From Ferroglobus sp964463865 (GTDB lineage Archaea; Halobacteriota; Archaeoglobi; Archaeoglobales; Archaeoglobaceae), in assembly GCA_964463865.1 (NCBI GenBank), contig CAYXDX010000088.1, positions 1-5,533 on the forward strand: a DNA stretch of 5,533 nt, written 5' to 3'. The notes beneath the pieces were generated by a model. It was not told where the DNA came from. It worked only from the letters and a program-made list of their open reading frames with translations, and ran no database searches. Below are positions 1 through 5,412 of the stretch, piece after piece (the stretch's first letter is position 1; every line of letters starts with the position of its first letter). The position numbers and the translations under genes are program-made.

Positions 1-635
1 ACGCCGTTTTGATCACCGACGTTTGCCTCTGCGAATACACGACCCACGGTCACTGCGGGGTCGTGAAAGATAGGACGATCCTCAACGACCCCACTCTGCC
101 GATACTCGGAAAGATAGCCGTCAGCCACGCCAAGGCTGGGGCGGACATCGTAGCACCTTCGGGGATGATGGACGGGATGGTTCAGGCTATAAGAAAGGCT
201 CTCGACGACAACGGATTTGAAGATGTCGCCATAATGAGTTACGCAGCTAAGTATGCGAGCAACTTCTACGGGCCGTTTAGAGAGGCGGCCGAGAGCGGAT
301 ACGCTTTCGGAGACAGGAGGAGCTATCAGATGGACTTCCACAACTCCGACGAAGCGTTGAGGGAGGTGGAGCTGGACCTGAGAGAGGGGGCGGACGTAGT
401 AATGGTAAAGCCCGCTTTAGCGTATCTCGACGTCATCCGGAGGGTCAAGGAAACTTTCAAAGTGCCTCTTGCAGCTTACAACGTCAGTGGCGAGTATTCC
501 ATGGTAAAGGCGGCAGCTAAACTTGGTTTTCTCAACGAAAAGGAAATCGTTTATGAGATTTTGACCGCAATAAAGAGAGCCGGTGCGGACCTGATTATTA
601 CTTATCACGCTAAAGAGATTGCGGGTGATCTGTGA
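1..635 (+). CDS. hemB: Delta-aminolevulinic acid dehydratase (porphobilinogen synthase), 5'-truncated
   Basis: HemB condenses two 5-aminolevulinate molecules into porphobilinogen, the first common pyrrole of haem, sirohaem, cobalamin and F430, in the cytoplasm. The reading frame is open from the left edge (codons from base 3) to TGA at 633-635 and shows 210 residues. By comparison with the roughly 325-residue family, about 110 N-terminal residues lie outside the window. The visible part opens with the zinc-site motif DVCLCEYTTHGHCG, whose three cysteines (visible residues 8, 10, 18) match the Cys3 zinc site of zinc-dependent HemB rather than the Asp-rich magnesium type. The first active-site lysine is in YAAKYASNFYGPFREA (residue 83) and the Schiff-base lysine in VVMVKPALAYLD (residue 136). 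APSGMMDG and DRRSYQMDF are also family signatures. Its stop overlaps the hemL start, so the two are probably translationally coupled. The TTG at base 9 is internal, not a start. Identification is secure. Confidence 0.97.
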   Translation, partial: AVLITDVCLCEYTTHGHCGVVKDRTILNDPTLPILGKIAVSHAKAGADIVAPSGMMDGMVQAIRKALDDNGFEDVAIMSYAAKYASNFYGPFREAAESGYAFGDRRSYQMDFHNSDEALREVELDLREGADVVMVKPALAYLDVIRRVKETFKVPLAAYNVSGEYSMVKAAAKLGFLNEKEIVYEILTAIKRAGADLIITYHAKEIAGDL

Positions 636-1885
636 TGTTCGACAGGTCGAAGGCGTTGTATGAGGAAGCCGTAAGCTTACTTCCGGGAGGAGTGAGCAGT
701 CCAGTTAGAGCTGTGAAACCATTTCCGTTTTACACGGCGAAAGCGAAAGGATCTAAGATATACGACGTGGACGGAAACGAATACATCGACTACTGTCTCG
801 CTTACGGTCCGCTGATACTTGGGCACGCTAACGACGAAGTCAAAGAGAAGGTAAGAGAACAGCTTGAGAACGGGTGGATATACGGAACGCCGATAGAACT
901 CGAAATTGAATACGCCAAACTCATTAAGAAGCTTTATCCGTCCATAGAAATGCTCAGGTTCGTAAACACTGGAAGCGAAGCCACCATGTCAGCCTTAAGG
1001 GTTGCGAGAGGATTTACTGGGAGAAACAAGATTCTGAAAGTAGAGGGGAGCTTTCACGGGGCTCACGACTCCGTTTTGGTTAAAGCCGGTAGCGGAGCCA
1101 CGACGCACGGAATACCCAACTCCGCTGGAGTTCCGGAGGACTTCGTAAAACACACTTTGCAAGTCCCTTACAACGACGTTGAGATGCTCGCGGACGTTCT
1201 GGAGAAGAACTCCGAAGAGGTGGCGGCGTTAATTCTCGAACCCGTTATGGGCAACTCTTCGCTGATACTTCCGGAGGAGGACTACCTGAAAGAAGTGAGA
1301 AAGATAACGAGGGAGAACGACGTCCTTTTAATTTTCGACGAGGTGATAACCGGATTTAGGCTCGCTCTCGGAGGCGCTCAGGAGTATTACGGCGTCAAGC
1401 CAGACCTAACGACTCTCGGAAAGATCGCTGGCGGAGGTTTTCCTATAGGTATATTCGGCGGAAAAAAGGAAATTATGGAATTCGTCGCCCCGTCAGGCCC
1501 AGTTTATCAGGCGGGAACTTTCAGCGGAAATCCCGTAAGTCTCATAGCCGGAAAGACTACCGTGGAAATCTTGATGAGGGAAAATCCGTATAAAGACCTC
1601 GAAAACAAAACGAGGGACCTCGTCGAGAGAATTAGGAGCGACAAGGTTGAAGTCGGCTGGATTGCTTCGATGTTCTGCTTATACTTCGGGCGAAAACCGA
1701 AAGATTACTCCGAAGCTCTCAAACTCGATAAAGACGCTTTTCTCAGACTCTACTGGAAGCTGCTCGAAAACGGCGTCTTCTTCCCTCCGTCGCAGTTCGA
1801 GACGTGCTTCTTAAGTGTGGCTCACAGCGAAGAAGATGTGGAGAAGACGGCAGAGGTCGTGAACAAATGTCTGAGAGAGTTGTAA
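635..1885 (+). CDS. hemL: Glutamate-1-semialdehyde 2,1-aminomutase
   Basis: HemL is a PLP enzyme that converts glutamate-1-semialdehyde to 5-aminolevulinate, the last step of the C5 route, and so feeds the HemB encoded just upstream. The product is 416 residues, near the usual 420-430. Visible signatures are the N-terminal LLPGGVSSPVRAV, YGPLILGHA, the cofactor-phosphate loop NTGSEATMSALRVARG, GSFHGAHDSVLVKAGSG, the cofactor-ring Asp in LLIFDEVITGFR, and the PLP lysine in TLGKIAGGGFPIG (K263; E. coli K265). I chose ATG 635 over the in-frame GTG at 632 because GGTGAT at 624-629 lies 5 nt before ATG but only 2 nt before GTG. Either start overlaps the hemB stop (GTGATG), and the choice changes one residue. 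The 3' end runs 19 nt into hemC. This is a class-III aminotransferase fold, but the motifs and the neighbours point to HemL rather than an ornithine or acetylornithine transaminase. No hemA is visible; it would be expected upstream or elsewhere. Confidence 0.97.
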   Translation: MFDRSKALYEEAVSLLPGGVSSPVRAVKPFPFYTAKAKGSKIYDVDGNEYIDYCLAYGPLILGHANDEVKEKVREQLENGWIYGTPIELEIEYAKLIKKLYPSIEMLRFVNTGSEATMSALRVARGFTGRNKILKVEGSFHGAHDSVLVKAGSGATTHGIPNSAGVPEDFVKHTLQVPYNDVEMLADVLEKNSEEVAALILEPVMGNSSLILPEEDYLKEVRKITRENDVLLIFDEVITGFRLALGGAQEYYGVKPDLTTLGKIAGGGFPIGIFGGKKEIMEFVAPSGPVYQAGTFSGNPVSLIAGKTTVEILMRENPYKDLENKTRDLVERIRSDKVEVGWIASMFCLYFGRKPKDYSEALKLDKDAFLRLYWKLLENGVFFPPSQFETCFLSVAHSEEDVEKTAEVVNKCLREL

Positions 1886-2745
1886 TCGGAACGAGAGGGA
1901 GCAAATTAGCGCTCGCGCAGACTGAGAAAGTCAAGAAGCTTTTGGAGGAGAAGGGGTTCGAAGTAGAAGTGAAAGTCATCAAAACCCACGGAGATGTGAT
2001 GAAGGACAGACCTCTGCACGAGTTCAAGGGGATGGGCGCTTTCGTCAGGGCGATCGACGAAGCTCTTGTTAGGGGGGAAATTGACGTTGCCGTTCACAGC
2101 TACAAAGACGTGCCGAGTCAGAGGATAGAAGGAACTGTCGTAGCGGCAGTTCTGGAAAGAGAAAGCCCCTGCGACGCTTTCGTGTCGAGGGAGGGTTTGA
2201 AGTTCGAGGAAATTCCGGTTGCATCTAAGATCGGGACGTCGAGTCTCAGGAGGAGAGCGTTCGTTAAAAAGCTAAGAAAAGACCTCGAGGTCGAGAACCT
2301 CAGAGGCAACCTTGACACGAGGTTGAGGAAGTTAAACGAGGGTCTCTACGACGGTATAATCGTCGCCGAAGCGGGCCTCATCCGTCTCGGTTTGGACAAA
2401 GAGATCGCATACGAGAGACTCGATCCGAGGGTATTCGTTCCTTCCGCGAATCAGGGGGTCATAGCTGTAGCTTGCAGGAGTGAAGATGCCGAAATCTTCT
2501 CCTTTTTAAACCATGACAAGACTAGGCTCGAGACCGACGTTGAGAGGGCTGTTTTGAGAGAACTCGGTATTGGATGCGCTGTTCCTGCCGGGATTTACGC
2601 TGAAGCTTCTGGCAAGGTGAACCTCATAATAGAGATACTCAGCGAGGACGGTTCTAAAAGCGTTCGAGTCGAGGAGAAGCTAAGTAAGGAGAGCGCAGTG
2701 GAAGAAGCAGTAGAAATAGCCAGGAGCATAAAGGCGATGATATGA
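1867..2745 (+). CDS. hemC: Porphobilinogen deaminase (hydroxymethylbilane synthase)
   Basis: HemC polymerises four porphobilinogens into the linear tetrapyrrole hydroxymethylbilane on a covalent dipyrromethane cofactor. The product is 292 residues, normal for archaeal HemC (bacterial ones are about 310). It begins with the family's N-terminal motif VVIGTRGSKLALAQT. The catalytic aspartate is in AVHSYKDVP (D81; E. coli D84). The substrate- and cofactor-binding arginines lie in KIGTSSLRRRAF and LRGNLDTRLRKL. The cofactor-attachment cysteine is in ELGIGCAVPAG (C237; E. coli C242). I chose ATG 1867: the family motif starts five residues later, and GAGGT (1853-1857) lies 9 nt upstream. A longer in-frame start at 1804 would add a 21-residue Arg/Cys-rich leader that is simply hemL read in another frame. 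The gene overlaps hemL by 19 nt and ends in an ATGA overlap with the SUMT gene. No uroporphyrinogen-III synthase follows. Confidence 0.97.
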   Translation: MSERVVIGTRGSKLALAQTEKVKKLLEEKGFEVEVKVIKTHGDVMKDRPLHEFKGMGAFVRAIDEALVRGEIDVAVHSYKDVPSQRIEGTVVAAVLERESPCDAFVSREGLKFEEIPVASKIGTSSLRRRAFVKKLRKDLEVENLRGNLDTRLRKLNEGLYDGIIVAEAGLIRLGLDKEIAYERLDPRVFVPSANQGVIAVACRSEDAEIFSFLNHDKTRLETDVERAVLRELGIGCAVPAGIYAEASGKVNLIIEILSEDGSKSVRVEEKLSKESAVEEAVEIARSIKAMI

Positions 2746-3545
2746 GCGGGAGGGTTTTCATAGTAGGGGCGGGGCCTGGAGATCCAGGACTGCTGACAGT
2801 GAAAGCTCTGAAAGCAATAAAGCTCGCAGATGTCGTTTTGTGCGACGACCTCGTTGGGAGCGAAATTAGAGAGTTGCTCGAAAAACTTGGTAAAACCGTT
2901 ATAGAGGTGGGTAAGCGGAGTGGCAGACACAAAAAATCGCAGGAGGAAATCAACGAGCTCATGGTAAACCTTGCCAGGGAAGGAAAGACTGTTGTAAGGC
3001 TGAAGGGTGGGGATCCGTTCGTGTTCGGGAGAGGCGGCGAGGAAATAGAATTCTTGGCAGAGAACGGAGTGGAGTTCGAAGTCGTTCCGGGAGTTAGCTC
3101 TTCGATTGCCGCCCCTTCGTATGCCGGGATTCCGGTGACTCACAGGAGATACGACCCGGCTCTCGTAATCATGACGGGCAGACAGGAGAGGGAGCGGTTG
3201 AACTGGGAAGCTCTGGCGAAACTCAACGCGACGGTCGTGATACTGATGGGCGTCGGAAAACTTGAGGAAATCGCAAAGAACTTAATCGAAAAAGGGAAGA
3301 ATCCGGAAACGCCGGTGGCAATCGTTCAAAGTGGAACGACTGAGGAACAGAGAGTCGTGACGGGCAAGCTGAAAGACATAGTCGAGGTGGCGAGGAGAGA
3401 AGTCGTGGAACCTCCGGCCGTCATAGTCGTGGGTGGAGTCGTCGAAATCTTAGATAAAGTTAAGGAGTTCGTTAAAAACGTTAAAAGCTCCGAAAAGCTG
3501 TCCGTGAAACCTGAAGAGCTTTTTAAGGTAGTTGCTCAACTTTAG
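2742..3545 (+). CDS. cobA: Uroporphyrinogen-III C-methyltransferase (SUMT)
   Basis: SUMT uses two S-adenosylmethionines to methylate uroporphyrinogen III at C2 and C7, giving precorrin-2, the branch point to sirohaem, cobalamin and, in many archaea, haem through the sirohaem (Ahb) route. The 267-residue product is a stand-alone tetrapyrrole methylase without the CysG dehydrogenase/chelatase half. Motifs in order are FIVGAGPGDPGLLT (residues 6-19), ADVVLCDDLV (29-38), RLKGGDPFVFGRGGEE (86-101), VVPGVSSSIAAPSYAGIP (114-131) followed by VTHRR, and PPAVIVVGGVV near 224-234. The start overlaps the hemC stop as ATGA, so reinitiation is likely; the only upstream SD-like sequence is a weak AGGCGAT. 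The conserved fold ends near residue 240. The last 31 codons (3450-3542) and the stop lie antisense over the 3' end of truA and form a Lys/Glu-rich tail of unknown use. The cobA symbol is by convention; sumT or cysG-type names are equivalent. Confidence 0.95.
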   Translation: MSGRVFIVGAGPGDPGLLTVKALKAIKLADVVLCDDLVGSEIRELLEKLGKTVIEVGKRSGRHKKSQEEINELMVNLAREGKTVVRLKGGDPFVFGRGGEEIEFLAENGVEFEVVPGVSSSIAAPSYAGIPVTHRRYDPALVIMTGRQERERLNWEALAKLNATVVILMGVGKLEEIAKNLIEKGKNPETPVAIVQSGTTEEQRVVTGKLKDIVEVARREVVEPPAVIVVGGVVEILDKVKEFVKNVKSSEKLSVKPEELFKVVAQL

Positions 3546-4229
3546 CAACCCAAACTCCTCTTTGTCAAACTCGAATCCGTAGTTCACGTCCACGAGAACG
3601 AGTCCGTCCGGCGGAGCCGTTGAAACTCTCTCTTTTCCCTGGAAGATTCTCAGGAGAGTTTTGGGATCTCCGCTCCTGCCGACCTTCATAAGGGCGAAGG
3701 CTATTCTTCTGACCATGTTCCACGCGAACGCGTTTCCTACGATCGTGAAGTAGATTAGGTCTCCGAGCTTCTCCACTTTAGCGTCGTATATTTCTCTCAC
3801 GCAACTTTCGGATCCTCTGACGAAGTTTCTGAAGTCGTGCTTTCCTATCAAAAGCTTCGACGCTTCGTTCATCGCATTGACGTCGTAGCCTTCGTCCACC
3901 ATCACGTAGCAGTATTTCCTCCACAAAGCTTTTCGAGGAACGAACCTCTCGTCCACGACTTTGTAACCCCACACGCTAACGTCTTCCGGAAGCTTCGAGT
4001 TCAGCTTTTTTACGACTTTCTCGTCGAACTCGCTTAAGTCTACTGCGAAAACGTTTCCTATCGCGTGAACTCCGGCGTCGGTTCGACCTGCGAACATTAT
4101 CTTTTCGAAGCTTATTTCGAGCTTTTCGAAAGCTTTTCTGAGCTCTCCTTCTACAGTTCTGACGTTCGGTTGATACTGGGAACCGTGAAAGTTCGTGCCG
4201 ACATATGCAATTTTAAAGGCGACCCTCAG
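3450..4229 (-). CDS. truA: tRNA pseudouridine(38-40) synthase, non-ATG (CTG) start
   Basis: TruA isomerises uridines 38-40 in the tRNA anticodon stem to pseudouridine. Read from CTG 4229-4227 the protein has 259 residues, typical for archaeal TruA. It starts RVAFKIAYVGTNFHGSQYQ, the conserved family N-terminus, followed by VRTVEGEL. The catalytic aspartate is D51 in AGRTDAGVHA. Further signatures are YCYVMVD, LLIGKHDFRNFVR, FAWNMVRRIAFALMKVG and APPDGLVLVDVNY. No ATG, GTG or TTG exists in this frame between the upstream in-frame TGA and the ATG at 4097-4095. Starting at that ATG would delete motif I and leave only about five residues before the catalytic loop. Two CTG codons (4232-4230, 4229-4227) follow AAGGAGGG by 5 and 8 nt; the second overlaps the nitrilase stop as CTGA and fits the family alignment. 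The function is secure; the exact start is inferred. The last 31 codons and the stop overlap the SUMT gene antisense. Confidence 0.93.
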   Translation of the reverse strand: MRVAFKIAYVGTNFHGSQYQPNVRTVEGELRKAFEKLEISFEKIMFAGRTDAGVHAIGNVFAVDLSEFDEKVVKKLNSKLPEDVSVWGYKVVDERFVPRKALWRKYCYVMVDEGYDVNAMNEASKLLIGKHDFRNFVRGSESCVREIYDAKVEKLGDLIYFTIVGNAFAWNMVRRIAFALMKVGRSGDPKTLLRIFQGKERVSTAPPDGLVLVDVNYGFEFDKEEFGLLKLSNYLKKLFRFHGQLFGAFNVFNELLNFI

Positions 4230-5017
4230 CAGTCCATCCCTCCTTCAGTAATTTCTCTGAGAACAGACGTGTTTCTATCGTGAAGCGAGTAGTTTACCTT
4301 TTTATACGTCCTTATCTTCTCCAAGTCGAGCCAAGCGGACACGAGCTCTTCTTTTTCCTCTCCGCTGTGCTCCGCTATTATGCCTTCGTGCGTCGCTATT
4401 AAGCTTCTTCCGACGCACTCGTCACCAAGAAACGTGTATCCGAATCCGCCGGCTTTAACTATCGCGTAAGCGTTGTCGAACGCTCTCGAAAAGTATAAAC
4501 AGTATCTTAGCCTCTGGGACGGAAGTTCGGATCTTTTAAAGCTGACCACCGGATTTAAAACGACCTCGGCTCCTTTAAGTGCTGCAAGTCTGCACAGCTC
4601 GGGGTAAAGTATGTCCGCGCAGATTAAAGCGGCGAACTTGACGCCTTTTATTTCGAACACTTTCAACTCTTTCCCGCACCTGATTCCGAGCTCTCTCTCG
4701 CTCTTCGTGGGATTCAGTTTATCCTGCGTGGCTATCAAGTCTCCGTCGTGAAATACGTAAAGAGTGTTGTAGTAGTCGTTCCCATCTTTTCTTATTACGT
4801 TTCCGGCAACGACCGTCTGGTAATCTTTGCTCATATTTCTGAGCCATTCGATCGTTTTTTTCGAAGTTTCCAGACTCGTATCTCCGACCTCGTATGAGAA
4901 GTATTCTGGAAGCAAAAACAGTTCTATACCCTCTTCAAGTCCTTTCAGAATTAGCCTTTCGGCACTCTTCAAAGCGTCACTCACACCGACTTTGCATTGG
5001 ACAGCCGAAACTATCAC
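4226..5017 (-). CDS. Nitrilase-superfamily carbon-nitrogen hydrolase
   Basis: This is a 263-residue single-domain member of the nitrilase/amidase superfamily, which hydrolyses or transfers non-peptide C-N bonds. The Glu-Lys-Cys triad is visible: E38 in LFLLPEYFSY, K100 in ATQDKLNPTKSE, and nucleophile C133 in ALICADILYPELC. The first strand, IVSAVQCKVGVSDALK, is also typical. The substrate cannot be read from the sequence; omega-amidase-like, carbamoylputrescine-amidase-like and uncharacterised archaeal amidases are all possible. The start is GTG at 5017-5015, with no SD-like sequence before it (AAAACCTGTG), no in-frame ATG upstream, and a TATA-like element about 26 nt away, so the mRNA may be leaderless. 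It follows rps26e by 39 bp and overlaps truA by 4 nt. It is likely co-expressed with truA, but this does not prove a tRNA-related role. No signal peptide or membrane segment is seen, so it is presumably cytoplasmic. Confidence 0.9.
   Translation of the reverse strand: MIVSAVQCKVGVSDALKSAERLILKGLEEGIELFLLPEYFSYEVGDTSLETSKKTIEWLRNMSKDYQTVVAGNVIRKDGNDYYNTLYVFHDGDLIATQDKLNPTKSERELGIRCGKELKVFEIKGVKFAALICADILYPELCRLAALKGAEVVLNPVVSFKRSELPSQRLRYCLYFSRAFDNAYAIVKAGGFGYTFLGDECVGRSLIATHEGIIAEHSGEEKEELVSAWLDLEKIRTYKKVNYSLHDRNTSVLREITEGGMDC
4238..4245 (-). promoter_or_regulatory. Shine-Dalgarno sequence deciding the truA start
   Basis: On the - strand AAGGAGGG is a near-perfect complement to the anti-Shine-Dalgarno end of archaeal 16S rRNA. 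It lies inside the last codons of the nitrilase gene, 5 nt before the first CTG and 8 nt before the second CTG of truA. It is the strongest SD-like site I noticed in the window, and its position supports translation beginning at CTG rather than at the ATG about 130 nt further on. The nearby ATG at 4237-4235 is in the nitrilase frame, only three codons before that gene's stop, and cannot start truA. Confidence 0.75.
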
Positions 5018-5056
5018 AGGTTTTATGTCAAAAAATAAGAATAAAACTCTTTTCCT
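5018..5056 (-). promoter_or_regulatory. Putative promoter of the nitrilase-truA unit and oligo-T terminator of rps26e
   Basis: This 39-bp AT-rich gap reads on the - strand as a purine-rich stretch (AGGAAAAGAG, possible BRE), then TTTTATT centred about 26 nt before the nitrilase GTG, then a T-rich run (CTTATTTTTTG). The TATA-to-start distance suits a leaderless archaeal transcript beginning at or near the GTG. The same T-rich run could end rps26e transcription, since archaeal terminators are often bare oligo-T tracts. The two readings are not exclusive, and read-through co-transcription with rps26e is also possible. Inferred from composition and spacing only. Confidence 0.4.
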
Positions 5057-5332
5057 TTATATTTGCGTCCTCCTTCTCTTACCCAACTTTCCTGGCTGAA
5101 CGATTCCAAAGTTTCTCGCGCACTTCGGACAGTAATACTTCTTCTGCATGTAAATGTGGACGTTCTTCTTTCCTACGAGCCTGACAAGTTCCGGATCGAG
5201 CCTCAGGCCGGAATACGAGACGAACGTCTTGAACCTCGGGACGCTCCTACCACAACCGTCGCACCTTATAATGTAGTCCTTCCCTCTCGAGCTACTCTGC
5301 TTATACTCCCTCTTGTAGGGAGCCTTCGTCAT
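5057..5332 (-). CDS. rps26e: Small-subunit ribosomal protein S26e-like zinc-ribbon protein
   Basis: The 91-residue basic protein has an N-terminal Lys/Arg/Ser-rich tail, then IIRCDGCGRSVPRFK with the first CxxC pair (C24, C27), a middle alpha/beta segment, then KKYYCPKCARNFGIV with the second CxxC pair (C68, C71), and a very basic end (KLGKRRRTQ). This layout, the 'VP.fK' after the first CxxC and the 'YYC..CA..fGiV' block match ribosomal protein S26e, which binds zinc and sits at the mRNA exit/platform of the 40S-type subunit. From memory S26e is common in Crenarchaeota and eukaryotes and rare in Euryarchaeota, so its presence bears on lineage. ATG 5332-5330 is the first start in the frame; there is no good SD in front of it. 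Another zinc-ribbon translation or transcription protein is the main alternative. Confidence 0.8.
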   Translation of the reverse strand: MTKAPYKREYKQSSSRGKDYIIRCDGCGRSVPRFKTFVSYSGLRLDPELVRLVGKKNVHIYMQKKYYCPKCARNFGIVQPGKLGKRRRTQI

Positions 5333-5367
5333 ACGCTTACTTGTTTATCTTTAAACGTAATAAACCT
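5333..5367 (-). promoter_or_regulatory. Putative rps26e promoter
   Basis: Upstream of the rps26e ATG the - strand reads AGGTTTATTACG and then TTTAAAGATAAAC. The TTTATTA (5364-5358) is centred about 29 nt before the ATG, a spacing that would give a start site within a few bases of the codon and a leaderless or near-leaderless mRNA. This agrees with the lack of a Shine-Dalgarno sequence there. TTTAAAG (5354-5348) is a second AT-rich candidate but is too close to the ATG for a leaderless start. No transcript data. Confidence 0.4.
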
Positions 5368-5385
5368 ATCGGCTCTATTTACGTT
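5354..5385. repeat. Perfect 7-bp inverted repeat AACGTAA / TTACGTT
   Basis: AACGTAA at 5354-5360 is the exact reverse complement of TTACGTT at 5379-5385, with an 18-nt spacer. The left arm lies inside the putative rps26e promoter. The arms contain the palindromic core ACGT, 25 bp apart centre to centre. It could be a two-half-site operator or an RNA stem; a 7-bp match in AT-rich DNA can also be chance. Confidence 0.45.
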
Positions 5386-5412
5386 CGTTGAGTAGACAGA
5401 AGGTGCCGATAG
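5366..5412. repeat. Perfect 8-bp inverted repeat CTATCGGC / GCCGATAG
   Basis: CTATCGGC at 5366-5373 is the exact reverse complement of GCCGATAG at 5405-5412, with a 31-nt spacer. It interleaves with the AACGTAA/TTACGTT repeat: the left arm lies inside that repeat's loop and the right arm outside it. As RNA the two stems would form a pseudoknot topology. As DNA they would be overlapping dyads beside the rps26e promoter. Confidence 0.5.

Noticed and set aside
1804..2745. A longer hemC starting at ATG 1804.
   Set aside because: The extra 21 residues are the hemL 3' end read in another frame; the HemC N-terminal motif begins right after ATG 1867.
2595..3143. A 182-codon open frame on the - strand.
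   Set aside because: It lies antisense over the hemC 3' end and the SUMT 5' half, both of which carry clear family motifs; its translation shows no domain.
3450..4097. A 215-residue truA starting at the ATG 4097-4095.
   Set aside because: It would begin at MFAGRTD and lose the conserved first strand and motif I, which are encoded intact upstream in the same frame.
5063..5395. A 110-codon + strand open frame.
   Set aside because: It is antisense to rps26e, whose zinc-ribbon motifs are clear, and its translation is low in recognisable features.
5393..5412. A GACAGAAGGTGCCGATAG stretch recalling the conserved GACAGAA near the 3' end of RNase P RNA.
   Set aside because: The following conserved GGCUUA-type block is missing, and no other RNase P RNA conserved region is visible nearby.
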